Assembly (NCBI GenBank): GCA_016297165.1
Contig: JAEDHF010000003.1
Location: forward strand, 1-35,744
Source of the DNA: Oscillospiraceae bacterium
GTDB taxonomy: Bacteria > Bacillota > Clostridia > Oscillospirales > Ruminococcaceae
Direction of reading: 5' to 3'
Length of the DNA stretch: 35,744 bases
Below, piece by piece: positions 8,789 through 16,822 of the stretch. How positions within the stretch are numbered: the stretch's first letter is position 1; every line of letters begins with the position of its first letter. The position numbers and the translations under genes are program-made. The notes beneath the pieces were generated by a model, which ran no database searches, was not told where the DNA came from, and saw only the letters and a program-made list of their open reading frames with translations.

Positions 8789-11101
8789 TTATTCCAACCT
8801 GTTTTCAACACGGATAACAATTCTGTCTCCGTCGGCTATGGGGGTGCTGAATTTTGCGGGAGCGCCGTTCTTTAAGAGAATAAGCTCGCTTCCGGGACGG
8901 GTAGTATCAATCTCGATATAATTTAGAAGGTCGAAAAGCATATTTTCGCCGTTTTTATCGGGTAGTCCGATAATGTCGCCGTTAAGGACTACGGATATCC
9001 CCTTTTCTACGGGAGAAAAGCTCTTTTTTACCTCTTCGGGGGTATTTTTCTCCTCCGAAACAGGCTCAGGAGCGGTTACGGTAACCTCTGCTTCTTCGAA
9101 GGCGAAGCTTTCCGCAATTTCGCTTATTTCCTTATCGGTGATGCCCTCGGTTACGGGAGAGGCTTCTGCTGTTTCGGCTGTTTCTCCTTTTTCCTCAGCC
9201 TTCGCTGTTTCAGCCGTTTCCCTTTCTTCGGCGGTTTCCGTTACTGCTTCGCGTGTTTCGGGCTCTTCCTCCTTTTCCTCTTCGATAGGCGGATTTTCCT
9301 TACCGATAAGGTTTCCGTAGCTGTCATAAGCGGCGATTCTGTCGCCGTCGGAAAGGACGTAGCCCTCTTCAACGTGAACGCCGTTAACACGATAATCTGC
9401 GCTGTCGTAGGAGGCTCCCACGTCGCAGAGCAGGTCGTCTATAGTAATGATTCCGATAGTTTCGATATTGTCGAGGGGGCGTATATCATAATCGGGGGCT
9501 TCTTCCTTACCGTTTACATAAGCCTTTATGCCGATTTTATATTCCTCGCCGCAGAAATAAACCTTTCCCGAGCCCTTTCCGAAGCTTACCTCGTCGGAAA
9601 GCCTTGCGGAAGCGTTTAAGCCGCTTGCTGCAGGTACAAGGCTTATTCTGTCGCCCTGGGTCACCTTTGTCATAATGGACGCAGGCTTATCGTTTACCTT
9701 AATTTCAGCAGGAGTCATACCCTCGCCCTTTATTGTTCTTCTCGTACCGTTAAGGGTAAAGGTAAGGTTTCTTCCGCTTCTTCCCATAATTTCTGCGGAG
9801 CGGTAGCCTGCAATAGTAAGGGCTTCATACACGCTTAACTGCTTTGTATCGAAAACTCTTACCTTTTTATCGTTTACGGTAATAACCGAAAAGTCGTAGC
9901 CCTCGTCAAGTATAGAGGTGACGGCAATTCCTAAGGGAGTAACGTATTCTGCACCTAAGACAGCGCCGTTTTCGTCCACATTCTTAAGGAAGTCGCCGCC
10001 GCCGATAGCTACTCTCGATTCATCAAGACTAAGCTTCTCCGCCACAAGTCTCGGAAGCCCCTCTATAAGGCTTCCGCCGCCTACAAGGAATACTGCTGCG
10101 GGAGAGCCGCCGTTAGCGCTCATTATCGAGCTGCAGATTGTTTCCGCAAGGCTATCAACGGCAGGAGTAAGCATTTTAACAATATCCTCCGCCTTAACCT
10201 TATGGGGAATGCCGAGAATGTCACGGTATTCAAGCTCCTTTTCGCCCTGTGAGCAGCTTTGCTTAAGGGCTTCGGCGGTATTGAAGTCCACAAGGTAGGT
10301 TCTTATTATTTCCTCGGTAATTTCGTCTCCCGCTGTAGTAGCCATAGCATAAGCCACAACGGAGCCGTCCTTTGCTATGGCGATATCCGAGGTGCCTGCG
10401 CCGATATCGACGAGAGCGATATTTATAAGCCTTATTTCGGGAGGAACGATAACGTTCATAGCCGCAATAGGCTCCAGAGTAAGGCTCTCTACCTCCAGCT
10501 CGTTAAGGTCCATTACTGCGTAAAGACCCTCTACGACGATTCCGGGAAGAAAGGCGGCGATAAGCTCGATTTCTACCTTTTCGCCCTTATGCCCCTCGAG
10601 GCTTAAAATCTTATAGTCGTCGAGACGGTACTGCATAATGGAATGACCTACGCAGTAGAAGAGGTTTCTTCCCGTTTTCGGGGAGTCGAGCTCCGCCTGT
10701 GCCTTTTGTATGGTTTCGATTTCCATGGACTTTATCATGTCCGAGGTAATATATTCGTCGGAGCTTATATCGAACTCCATTTTTCCGCGGCAGGTTTTAA
10801 GAGCTCGTCCTGCGGCGGCGATAGAAACACGCTTAAGCTCTACGCCGTTACGCTCTTCGAGGGCGGTTTTCGCCTGTGCGACAATCTTCGCAACCTGCTT
10901 TATATCCTCGACCTGACCGTCCACCATGGCTCTTTTCGTATGGGGGACGCTTATATAGTCCTTAAGCCTGAATTTCTCGTCTATGTACTCGCCGATTATA
11001 CCTACAACCGTTCTCGTACCTATATCAAGAGCAAAAACAAGGTCGCCCTGGGGCTTAAGCTCCTTTTTATTTTCGCTTACTGCATTATTTTCGCTTAACA
11101 T
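8789..11101 (-). CDS. FtsA/PilM-like actin-fold ATPase with repeated C-terminal domains
   Basis: Actin-like ATPase of the FtsA/PilM group, which binds membranes or polymers in cell division or pilus assembly. Phosphate 1 is LDIGTRT near 25-31, the 1C/SHS2-type segment about 55-190, phosphate 2 VDIGAGTSDI at 231-240, and the adenosine motif FLVGGGS at 338-344. FtsA is usually about 420 residues; this protein has 770. The extension (about 405-770) holds three similar units, each closing with an Asn-Gly/Asn-Asp turn and then GDRI (483-486, 586-589, 758-761). A Glu/Ala/Thr-rich linker (about 605-700) separates the last two. There is no FtsA amphipathic C-terminus. It starts 26 bases after rpoD with AAAGGA, so it is probably cotranscribed with it. 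Confidence 0.75.
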   Translation of the reverse strand: MLSENNAVSENKKELKPQGDLVFALDIGTRTVVGIIGEYIDEKFRLKDYISVPHTKRAMVDGQVEDIKQVAKIVAQAKTALEERNGVELKRVSIAAAGRALKTCRGKMEFDISSDEYITSDMIKSMEIETIQKAQAELDSPKTGRNLFYCVGHSIMQYRLDDYKILSLEGHKGEKVEIELIAAFLPGIVVEGLYAVMDLNELEVESLTLEPIAAMNVIVPPEIRLINIALVDIGAGTSDIAIAKDGSVVAYAMATTAGDEITEEIIRTYLVDFNTAEALKQSCSQGEKELEYRDILGIPHKVKAEDIVKMLTPAVDSLAETICSSIMSANGGSPAAVFLVGGGSLIEGLPRLVAEKLSLDESRVAIGGGDFLKNVDENGAVLGAEYVTPLGIAVTSILDEGYDFSVITVNDKKVRVFDTKQLSVYEALTIAGYRSAEIMGRSGRNLTFTLNGTRRTIKGEGMTPAEIKVNDKPASIMTKVTQGDRISLVPAASGLNASARLSDEVSFGKGSGKVYFCGEEYKIGIKAYVNGKEEAPDYDIRPLDNIETIGIITIDDLLCDVGASYDSADYRVNGVHVEEGYVLSDGDRIAAYDSYGNLIGKENPPIEEEKEEEPETREAVTETAEERETAETAKAEEKGETAETAEASPVTEGITDKEISEIAESFAFEEAEVTVTAPEPVSEEKNTPEEVKKSFSPVEKGISVVLNGDIIGLPDKNGENMLFDLLNYIEIDTTRPGSELILLKNGAPAKFSTPIADGDRIVIRVENRLE

Positions 11102-11127
11102 AAGAAAATCCTTTCGTCCTCGCTTTA

Positions 11128-11641
11128 TCAGTCAAGAAAATCCTTGAGCTTCTTGCTTCTTGAGGGGTGACGAAGCTTTCTTAATGCCTTGGCTTCTATC
11201 TGTCTTATTCTTTCACGGGTAACGTTAAATTCCTTACCAACTTCCTCAAGAGTTCTCTGACGTCCGTCCTCTAAGCCGAAACGAAGGCGTAAAACCTTAC
11301 CCTCTCTTTCGGTAAGGGTATTAAGCACCTCGTCAAGCTGTTCCTTAAGGAGAGTTAAGGAAGCCGCTTCTGCAGGAGCAGGAGCCTCCTCGTCGGGGAT
11401 AAAGTCGCCGAGATGGCTGTCCTCCTCCTCACCGATAGGGGTTTCGAGGGAAACGGGGTCCTGTGAAATTCTTATAATTTCCCTTACTCTGTCTAATGGG
11501 AGCTTTAATTCCTCTGCAATTTCCTCGGCGGTAGCCTCTCTTCCGTTCTTATGGAGTAAGGTGCTGCTTACCTTTTTAACCTTTGTGATGGTTTCTACCA
11601 TGTGGACGGGGATACGGATAGTTCTTGCCTGGTCGGCGGTA
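11128..11641 (-). pseudogene. rpoD: Housekeeping sigma factor RpoD, C-terminal part (regions 3-4) after frameshift
   Basis: This is the downstream half of the primary sigma factor. From about 11641 the frame reads TADQARTIRIPVHMVETI (end of region 2.4 into region 3.0), continues through region 3, and ends with the region 4.2 helix-turn-helix (TLEEVGKEFNVTRERIRQIEAKALRKLRHP) that contacts -35 elements. Its first ATG is at 11601, but this is internal to the protein and has no proper ribosome site. The upstream half is in another frame because of an apparent deletion at about 11640. As it stands this half would not be made as part of a working sigma factor. Confidence 0.9.
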
Positions 11642-12160
11642 GCCCTTTGTATAATCGAACTTTTCTACTGCCTTAATAAGACCTAAGTTACCCTCCTGAA
11701 TAAGGTCGAGGAACTGCATACCTCTGCCCACATAGCGCTTAGCGATACTTACAACAAGACGAAGGTTAGCCTCGGAAAGGCGCTTCTTAGCGTAGGGGTC
11801 GCCGGAGGACATACGCTGTGCAAGCTCGATTTCCTCCTCGGGAGAAAGAAGAGGTACTCGTCCGATTTCCTTAAGGTAGATTTTTACGGGGTCGTCGATA
11901 GCGATATTGTCGGTAGAAAGGGCAATATCAAGGTCGTCGTCTCCTGCGAAATCAAGAGCGGCGTCAAGGTCGTCGTCGGCGGTAAAATCGTCCACGATAT
12001 CAATGTTGTTTGCTTCAAAAGCGTCGTAGAGCTTATCGATCTGCTCGGCGTCAAAGGAATAATTTTCGAGAGCGTCGGTTATTTCCTTTGTGGTAAGCTT
12101 ACCGTTCTGTTTACCGATTTCGATAAGCTCAACGAGGGGAGATTTTGTGTTTTCAGACAT
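11576..12160 (-). pseudogene. rpoD: Housekeeping sigma factor RpoD, N-terminal part (regions 1-2.2) before frameshift
   Basis: ATG 12160 has a GGAAGGAAG ribosome site 7 bases upstream. The frame encodes region 1.1 (acidic, about 1-90), region 1.2 (DDPVKIYLKEIGRVPLL) and regions 2.1-2.2 (ANLRLVVSIAKRY to EKFDYTKGY at 174). It then leaves the family sequence and stops at 11576. In relatives, Tyr174 is followed by 17 residues of regions 2.3-2.4 (FSTYATWWIRQAITR core) before the ADQARTIRIP motif. Here those residues are missing and the phase changes, consistent with loss of about 53 bp. RpoD is essential, so this is more likely an assembly or sequencing fault than a real lesion. Confidence 0.9.
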
Positions 12161-12193
12161 ATATATACTTCCTTCCTGTAGGGGGTGCCCGAA

Positions 12194-12267
12194 AAGCTTA
12201 TCGTTCCTCTTTGATGTGCATTTATTCTGAATTTGCCACTAAGGCGGCACATATCAACGATAGGCTT
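12194..12267. repeat. Inverted repeat with branched fold between dnaG and rpoD
   Basis: A 12-base arm (AAGCTTATCGTT, 12194-12205) pairs with 12256-12267 with one G-U. Inside, GATGTGC pairs with GCACAT(AT)C, and TGCC/GGC(G)GCA forms a further small hairpin. It occupies the 130-base gap upstream of rpoD. It could be a leader structure of rpoD or a remnant of a small element. There is no T-run to make it a terminator. Confidence 0.4.
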
Positions 12268-12290
12268 ATTAAGGCATATTAAAGACAGTC

Positions 12291-14054
12291 TCAGCCTTTT
12301 GACTGCCGTTTTTTCTTCATTTCTTCAACTCTTTGCAGCAATTCCTCATCAGTCATTTCTGCGGCGGATTTACTGTTTTTTGCTTCCTTATGCTTTAAAA
12401 GAACTCCGATATATTCTTCGAGGCGGCCTACGCTGTAGGGCAGCATATCACCCTGCCTGCATATACCGATTATTCTTCCCACCTCTTCGGCGGAAAATTC
12501 GCCGCCGATAGCGGATATATCAAGGCTTTCGCCCGATTTTATGCGATTTTTTATGAAAATATAGAGTCGTCGGTTAAACTCCGTAGGAAAATCCTCGTCG
12601 CTAAGCTTCGCTTCAACTCCCGAAAGCCTGTCGGGGGAATGGAAAAGGAAGGCGATAATTCCTCTTTCCGCCTTTTCTTCGGCAGGAAAGGCGGCTGCGT
12701 CGGGGTTTATCGGGTCACGCTTTACTGCGCCGCTTATAAGCTTCTTTTCCTCGGCTCTCCTGTCCGAATAGCGGTTATACTTCATTTTATCCTTAACGAG
12801 AGCCGCTATTACCGAGCTTTGCTCTCCGGAAAGTCTTGCTGTTTCCGAGGTATAGACCGTTCTTTCGGTATCGCTTCGTATTTCGGCTAAAAATGGAATA
12901 GCTTTTTTAAGGAACTCCGACTTTCCCGAGGGAACGGAAAGGTCGATTCCCGACTTAAGCTTACCGTATTCATAATCGAGGGCGGTTTCCGTAGCGGATA
13001 AAAGCTGTCGGAAGCTTTCCGCGCCGAATTTCTTTATATATTCGTCGGGGTCCTTTGCGTCGGGGATTTTAAGTACCCGTGCAAGAACTCCTGCCTCGCC
13101 TAAAAGGTTTATGGCTTTTACCGTTGCTTTTTGTCCTGCGCTGTCGGAATCGTAGGAGATAACCGCCTCGGAAACGTACCGCTTCATAAGGTTCGCCTGT
13201 GACGGCGTTATAGCGGTACCGAGAGTAGCTACGGCATTATCGAAGCCTGCCTGATTAAGGGCAATAACGTCCATATACCCCTCGCAGAGGATAAAGCATT
13301 TTTCCTTTGTATTCTTGGCGAAATTGAGGGAGAAGAGGTTGTCCCTTTTCTGAAAGACTAAGGTTTCGTCGCTGTTTAGATATTTTGCAGGAGCGTCCTT
13401 TTCGAGAGTCCTGCCTCCGAAGGCGATAACGTTACCTCTTCTGTCGATAATGGGGAACATAACCCGCCGTCGGAATTTATCGTATCTGCTGTTGTTATTG
13501 CGTGCTAAAAGAGCGCCCTCCTCCATTTCATCGTCGGTATAGCCCTTCTGCCGCAGGTAATACTGTAAATTATGCCAGCCCTCGGGAGCGAAGCCTAAAC
13601 CGTATTTTCGTATGGTATTGGGAGTAAGCTGCCGCCCGATAAGGTAATCCATACCCTCCTTGCCCTCGGGAGAGAGGAGAACGTCACGGAAATATCTCGC
13701 CGCCTCACGGTTCATTTCGAGAAGCCGCACACGCTTATTTGCGCCGCTGTCGTTGTAGCTGTCCTCAGGCATTGAGAGCCCTGCCCTCTGGGCAAGGAAT
13801 TTAACGCTTTCGAGGTAGTCCAGCCTTTCGATAAGGCGGATAAAGGTTATTACGTCGCCCCCTGCGCCGCAGCCGAAGCAATAAAAGCTCTGGCTTTCGC
13901 TGTAGATATGGCAGGAGGGAGTTTTTTCGGAATGAAAGGGGCAGGAGCACACATAATCCCGTCCCGTTCGTTTTGTATTCACATAGGAGGACATAACGGA
14001 AACTATATCGTTACTCATTCTTATAGCGTCGAGAAATTCGTCGGGTAATCTCAT
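12291..14054 (-). CDS. dnaG: DNA primase
   Basis: Makes RNA primers at the replication fork. The 587-residue protein has the N-terminal CHC2 zinc finger (Cys38, His41, Cys59, Cys62), the catalytic core with the EGYMDVIALNQAG motif that opens the TOPRIM domain, YDSDSAG as its metal-binding motif, and a helicase-binding C-terminal domain. The frame is open to 14162, but AAAGGAGG lies 6 bases upstream of ATG 14054 and the family start (LPDEFLDAIR) matches there, so the upstream 36 codons are excluded. It lies between dgt and rpoD, the usual Firmicutes arrangement, though 800 bases separate it from dgt. No clear promoter was seen. Confidence 0.97.
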   Translation of the reverse strand: MRLPDEFLDAIRMSNDIVSVMSSYVNTKRTGRDYVCSCPFHSEKTPSCHIYSESQSFYCFGCGAGGDVITFIRLIERLDYLESVKFLAQRAGLSMPEDSYNDSGANKRVRLLEMNREAARYFRDVLLSPEGKEGMDYLIGRQLTPNTIRKYGLGFAPEGWHNLQYYLRQKGYTDDEMEEGALLARNNNSRYDKFRRRVMFPIIDRRGNVIAFGGRTLEKDAPAKYLNSDETLVFQKRDNLFSLNFAKNTKEKCFILCEGYMDVIALNQAGFDNAVATLGTAITPSQANLMKRYVSEAVISYDSDSAGQKATVKAINLLGEAGVLARVLKIPDAKDPDEYIKKFGAESFRQLLSATETALDYEYGKLKSGIDLSVPSGKSEFLKKAIPFLAEIRSDTERTVYTSETARLSGEQSSVIAALVKDKMKYNRYSDRRAEEKKLISGAVKRDPINPDAAAFPAEEKAERGIIAFLFHSPDRLSGVEAKLSDEDFPTEFNRRLYIFIKNRIKSGESLDISAIGGEFSAEEVGRIIGICRQGDMLPYSVGRLEEYIGVLLKHKEAKNSKSAAEMTDEELLQRVEEMKKKRQSKG

Positions 14055-14852
14055 TTTTGTCCTCCTTTCAGATTTTTGATGAGAAATTTCAACAGAAAAA
14101 AGATGTATAAGAAGGGCTCTGCCCCCAAACCCCGCAAGCTTTTTCGAGAAAAAGCTTGACAAAAAGCTTTAATACTTTGAGAGAATAGTTAATCTCCCCA
14201 TAACCGATTACCATTCTAATGCCACATTAAGGCAGTTAATCTAAAACTCACAATTAAAAGCCACAACGGGGCAGGACAACAAAACTCTCCGATTTTGTTG
14301 AACTATACTCACAATAGGAGCAGTCCTTAGCCGATTCAGGAGCGTAGGGTAACACATAGAAGTAGGCGTGAGGTCTGTTACGGGAGTAATAAATCTGCTG
14401 ATAGCCAAAAAAGACTTGCTGTTTTAATAAAAAACTGCTATCTGTAAGTGGTGCTCTCCCCGTGAAATGGTCGCCCATTGATGTATTGGGGCTTCCCGAG
14501 AGGGCACGGACTACCAATAGGAGCTGGTGGCTATTCAAGTTAGTTACAGGTCCCGAGCCGACTGTCCGACCTCTTGGCAACAGGGTTACATATATTGCTA
14601 AAACGGAAGCAAGAGTTGAGGACGGAGGGTCGGGACGAGCTTCTTTCCCCCTTTCTTGGCGGAACAAGAAAGGGGTGCCCATAAGACGGCAAGTCTAATC
14701 AAAAAATGTGTACTTAATGAAAACTTACATATTGAACAAACCAAAAAACTATTTAATTTAACAAAAACAGCAATCTATCAACAAACTGCCAACAAAACAA
14801 AAACACAAAATTTCTTTGTTTCTTTCTTAATAAAGAAAGAACAGCAAAACCC
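14055..14852. other. Gene-free 800-base stretch with several hairpins, possible structured RNA or repeat
   Basis: No recognisable gene lies here. Two overlapping open frames on opposite strands (14254-14682 minus, 142 codons; 14462-14698 plus, 78 codons) lack ribosome sites and resemble no family I know. Hairpins include 11 bp at 14135-14158 (2-base loop), 8 bp at 14277-14300, nested stems around 14400-14442 (GATAGC/GCTATC), GTGCTCTC with GAGAGGGCAC (14451-14507), and a perfect 11-bp stem at 14648-14675. The first 200 and last 150 bases are AT-rich and the middle is clearly less so. It could be a dispersed repeat, a decayed gene or a large non-coding RNA; nothing seen decides between these. 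Confidence 0.4.
14821..14840 (-). terminator. Weak terminator-like hairpin after dgt
   Basis: TCTTTCTT pairs with AAGAAAGA around an AATA loop, 12 bases beyond the dgt stop. The minus-strand continuation is T-rich but not a clean T-run. Confidence 0.3.
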
Positions 14853-15854
14853 TCAGAAATAGTTTTTGCTCCAGGATTTAGGAATACAAAGCTCCGTAAA
14901 CCTGTCTATTGCGTAATCGTCGGTCATACAGGAAATATAGTCGCCAACCGCCGTTTCCTTGCCCTCTTCCTCGGCGATTTTTCTGTAAAGCTCCGGCATA
15001 TCCTCCCAGTTCTTCATATAATGCTCGAAAAGATACTCTACAATGTGACACGCCTTACCCTTTTCCATATTGGTCGCCTCGGCGTAATATACGTTCTCGA
15101 ACATATATGCCCTTAGCTCGTCATGGGCGGTCTTAACTTCTTCGCTGTAGCGGATTTCGTCGGTGCTGTTTTCGATAACCGAGGTAACGAGGGTAGTTAT
15201 TCTATCACTTTTACTCTTTCCGAGAACCTTTATGGGACCCTCGGGCAAGTCGCTCTCCGAAATAACGCCCCCTCTTATAGCGTCCTCAATATCGTGGTTT
15301 ATATAAGCTATTTTATCCGCAAATTTAACTACTACGCCCTCTAAGGTGTCGGCAGTCATATTCGTATGGCAAAGTATTCCGTTTTTAACCTCTTTCGTAA
15401 GGTTAAGTCCCCGTCCGTCCCTTTCGATTCGCTCTACTACCCTTACGCTCTGCTTATAATGGGTAAATCCCCCGGGCAGAAGCTTTGCAAGGGTGCGCTC
15501 TCCGTCATGACCGAAGGGGGTATGGCCTAAGTCGTGGCCTAAAGCGATAGCCTCGGTTAAATCCTCGTTGAGCCGTAAGGCTCTCGCTATTGTACGGGCA
15601 ATCTGCGATACCTCAAGGGTATGGGTAAGTCTCGTCCTGTAATGGTCGGATTTCGGGATAAGAAAAACCTGTGTCTTGTGCTTTAAGCGGCGAAAGGCGT
15701 TACAATGTATAATCCTGTCACGGTCACGCTGAAAATCCGTCCTTACGTCACAGGGCGCTTCATATATATCTCTGCCCTTTGAGTCCGCCGATTTGCAGGC
15801 GTACTCCGAAAGGGTCTTTCTTTCAATATCCTCGGTTATTTCTCTCGGAAGAAT
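14853..15854 (-). CDS. dgt: Deoxyguanosinetriphosphate triphosphohydrolase (dGTPase), apparent ATT start
   Basis: HD-domain enzyme that splits dGTP (and often other dNTPs) into nucleoside and triphosphate. Metal ligands are His78 in RLTHT, His107-Asp108 in GHDLGHTPFGH, and Asp180 in KFADKIAYINHD. The protein ends in PKSW. The frame is uninterrupted from a TGA at 15861-15863 to the stop, but has no ATG, GTG or TTG until codon 166, inside the domain. ATT 15854 has GAGGTG (15862-15867) 7 bases upstream, and starting there gives 333 residues and the expected N-terminus (REITEDIERKTLS). So either ATT is the start or a base has been lost nearby. A putative promoter (TTGATG, CATAAT) overlaps the adjacent hairpin element. 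Confidence 0.88.
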   Translation of the reverse strand: MLPREITEDIERKTLSEYACKSADSKGRDIYEAPCDVRTDFQRDRDRIIHCNAFRRLKHKTQVFLIPKSDHYRTRLTHTLEVSQIARTIARALRLNEDLTEAIALGHDLGHTPFGHDGERTLAKLLPGGFTHYKQSVRVVERIERDGRGLNLTKEVKNGILCHTNMTADTLEGVVVKFADKIAYINHDIEDAIRGGVISESDLPEGPIKVLGKSKSDRITTLVTSVIENSTDEIRYSEEVKTAHDELRAYMFENVYYAEATNMEKGKACHIVEYLFEHYMKNWEDMPELYRKIAEEEGKETAVGDYISCMTDDYAIDRFTELCIPKSWSKNYF

Positions 15855-15861
15855 AGGTCGT

Positions 15862-15867
15862 CACCTC
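15862..15867 (-). promoter_or_regulatory. Ribosome binding site that decides the dgt start
   Basis: GAGGTG on the minus strand lies 7 bases before ATT 15854. A GTG within the same stretch opens a different frame that stops after 13 codons, so it cannot start dgt without a frameshift. Confidence 0.5.
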
Positions 15868-15875
15868 TCAATCTG

Positions 15876-15905
15876 ATTATGCTCTACTTAATGTCTGCTC
15901 ATCAA
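15876..15905 (-). promoter_or_regulatory. Putative dgt promoter at the edge of the hairpin element
   Basis: TTGATG (15900-15905) and CATAAT (15876-15881) on the minus strand are 18 bases apart. The -35 overlaps the base of the first hairpin of the element at 15881-16117. Confidence 0.4.
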
Positions 15906-16117
15906 CTTCTGAAAGGCTTTAAAATAATGAAAAAAGCCTTTCAGAAGTTGCTAAAGTGCAAGGATTTTTATAAATAATCAAAGAAATCCTTGCACTTTAG
16001 TTCGTCCCTTGGGACGAAATGAGCTTGACATCAAGTAGTGCGAGCGGCATAAAGCCTGTTTTTCAGGCTTTGAGGCAATAACTGTCCTGCGGACAGTTAT
16101 TGCGTACGCACTACTTA
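15881..16117. repeat. Array of consecutive perfect hairpins (MITE-like or structured RNA)
   Basis: Five perfect stems follow in order: 18 bp (15903-15920 with 15933-15950), 17 bp (15951-15967 with 15984-16000), 8 bp (16001-16008 with 16011-16018), 8 bp (16051-16058 with 16064-16071) and 13 bp (16075-16087 with 16091-16103). The first three abut without a spare base. An imperfect stem (15885-15902 with 16019-16037) encloses the first three, and a perfect 10-bp stem (16033-16042 with 16107-16116) encloses the last two. GCWCTACTTA occurs at both ends (15881-15890, 16108-16117). The array sits between the terminator of the upstream unit and the dgt promoter, so it may be untranscribed. No coding capacity was seen. 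Confidence 0.7.
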
Positions 16118-16130
16118 TATATACAAAAAT

Positions 16131-16160
16131 CCCCCTCGTTTCACCTTTTTTACGAGGGGG
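16131..16160 (-). terminator. Terminator of the DUF5662-to-YigZ unit
   Basis: CCCCCTCGT (16131-16139) pairs perfectly with ACGAGGGGG (16152-16160). The minus strand continues with ATTTTTGTATAT. It lies 21 bases beyond the yigZ stop. Confidence 0.85.
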
Positions 16161-16181
16161 TATTTTGCAATTTTCATCGTT

Positions 16182-16802
16182 TTAACCAAAATTATATTCT
16201 ATATTGTCCGTTTTTTCGACATTTATACTACCGTTACAAAGGTCAATCAGCTCGGCAGTAAAGCCTTCTCTATCCTTTTCCCTTATATAAAGGGTAATTT
16301 TAACGTCAGCTCCGAAGTCCTCCCTTTCGGTTCTTACGTCGTAAGCCGTAAGAACACGACCGATTTTTCCGTAGAGGGTATAGGAGAGGGTAAGAATAAG
16401 CCTGTCCGCTCTTTCCATATTAAGGATTTCCGCCTTATCTACGGCGATTTTCGCCCCCTCGGTATAGGCTCTTACGAGGCCGCCTGCTCCTAAAAGAATT
16501 CCCCCGAAATATCGGGTCACAACGCAGGTCACATCCGTAAGCCCTTCCTTACGGAGTACCTCGTAAATGGGGACTCCTGCCGTACCGCCGGGCTCTCCGT
16601 CGTCGCTGTGGCGAGAAATGTTATTTTCCCGAAGAATATATGCGTAGCAGTTATGGGTAGCCTTACGGTGCTTTCCTCTTATTTCCGAGATAAAGTCGAG
16701 AGCCTCCTGCTCCGTAGGGGTATGGCATATATAGCCGATAAATTCGCTCTTTTTCTCAATAAAGGAGGCTTCCGCCCTGCCCTTTACGGTTTTATAGCCC
16801 AT
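16182..16802 (-). CDS. yigZ: YigZ/IMPACT family protein (UPF0029)
   Basis: At 206 residues it matches bacterial YigZ/YvyE proteins, relatives of eukaryotic IMPACT; the biochemical role is not settled in the family. The conserved block is clear: HRKATHNCYAY, SDDGEPGGTAG (about 67-77) and VVTRYFGGILLGAGGLVRAY (about 94-113). A C-terminal ferredoxin-like DUF1949-type domain follows (about 135-200). The ribosome site is GGAAAGGTG upstream of ATG 16802. It is the last gene of a five-gene unit, 20 bases after the BTAD regulator and just before a strong terminator. Confidence 0.93.
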   Translation of the reverse strand: MGYKTVKGRAEASFIEKKSEFIGYICHTPTEQEALDFISEIRGKHRKATHNCYAYILRENNISRHSDDGEPGGTAGVPIYEVLRKEGLTDVTCVVTRYFGGILLGAGGLVRAYTEGAKIAVDKAEILNMERADRLILTLSYTLYGKIGRVLTAYDVRTEREDFGADVKITLYIREKDREGFTAELIDLCNGSINVEKTDNIEYNFG

Positions 16803-16822
16803 TTTTCACCTTTCCGACAGAA

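Noticed and set aside
14462..14698. 78-codon plus-strand gene
   Set aside because: No ribosome site, no recognisable family, and it overlaps a longer open frame on the other strand that also lacks support.
16033..16116. tRNA-like or tmRNA-like gene from the three-way fold
   Set aside because: The fold has two long perfect hairpins and no T-loop, anticodon loop or CCA-proximal features of a tRNA.
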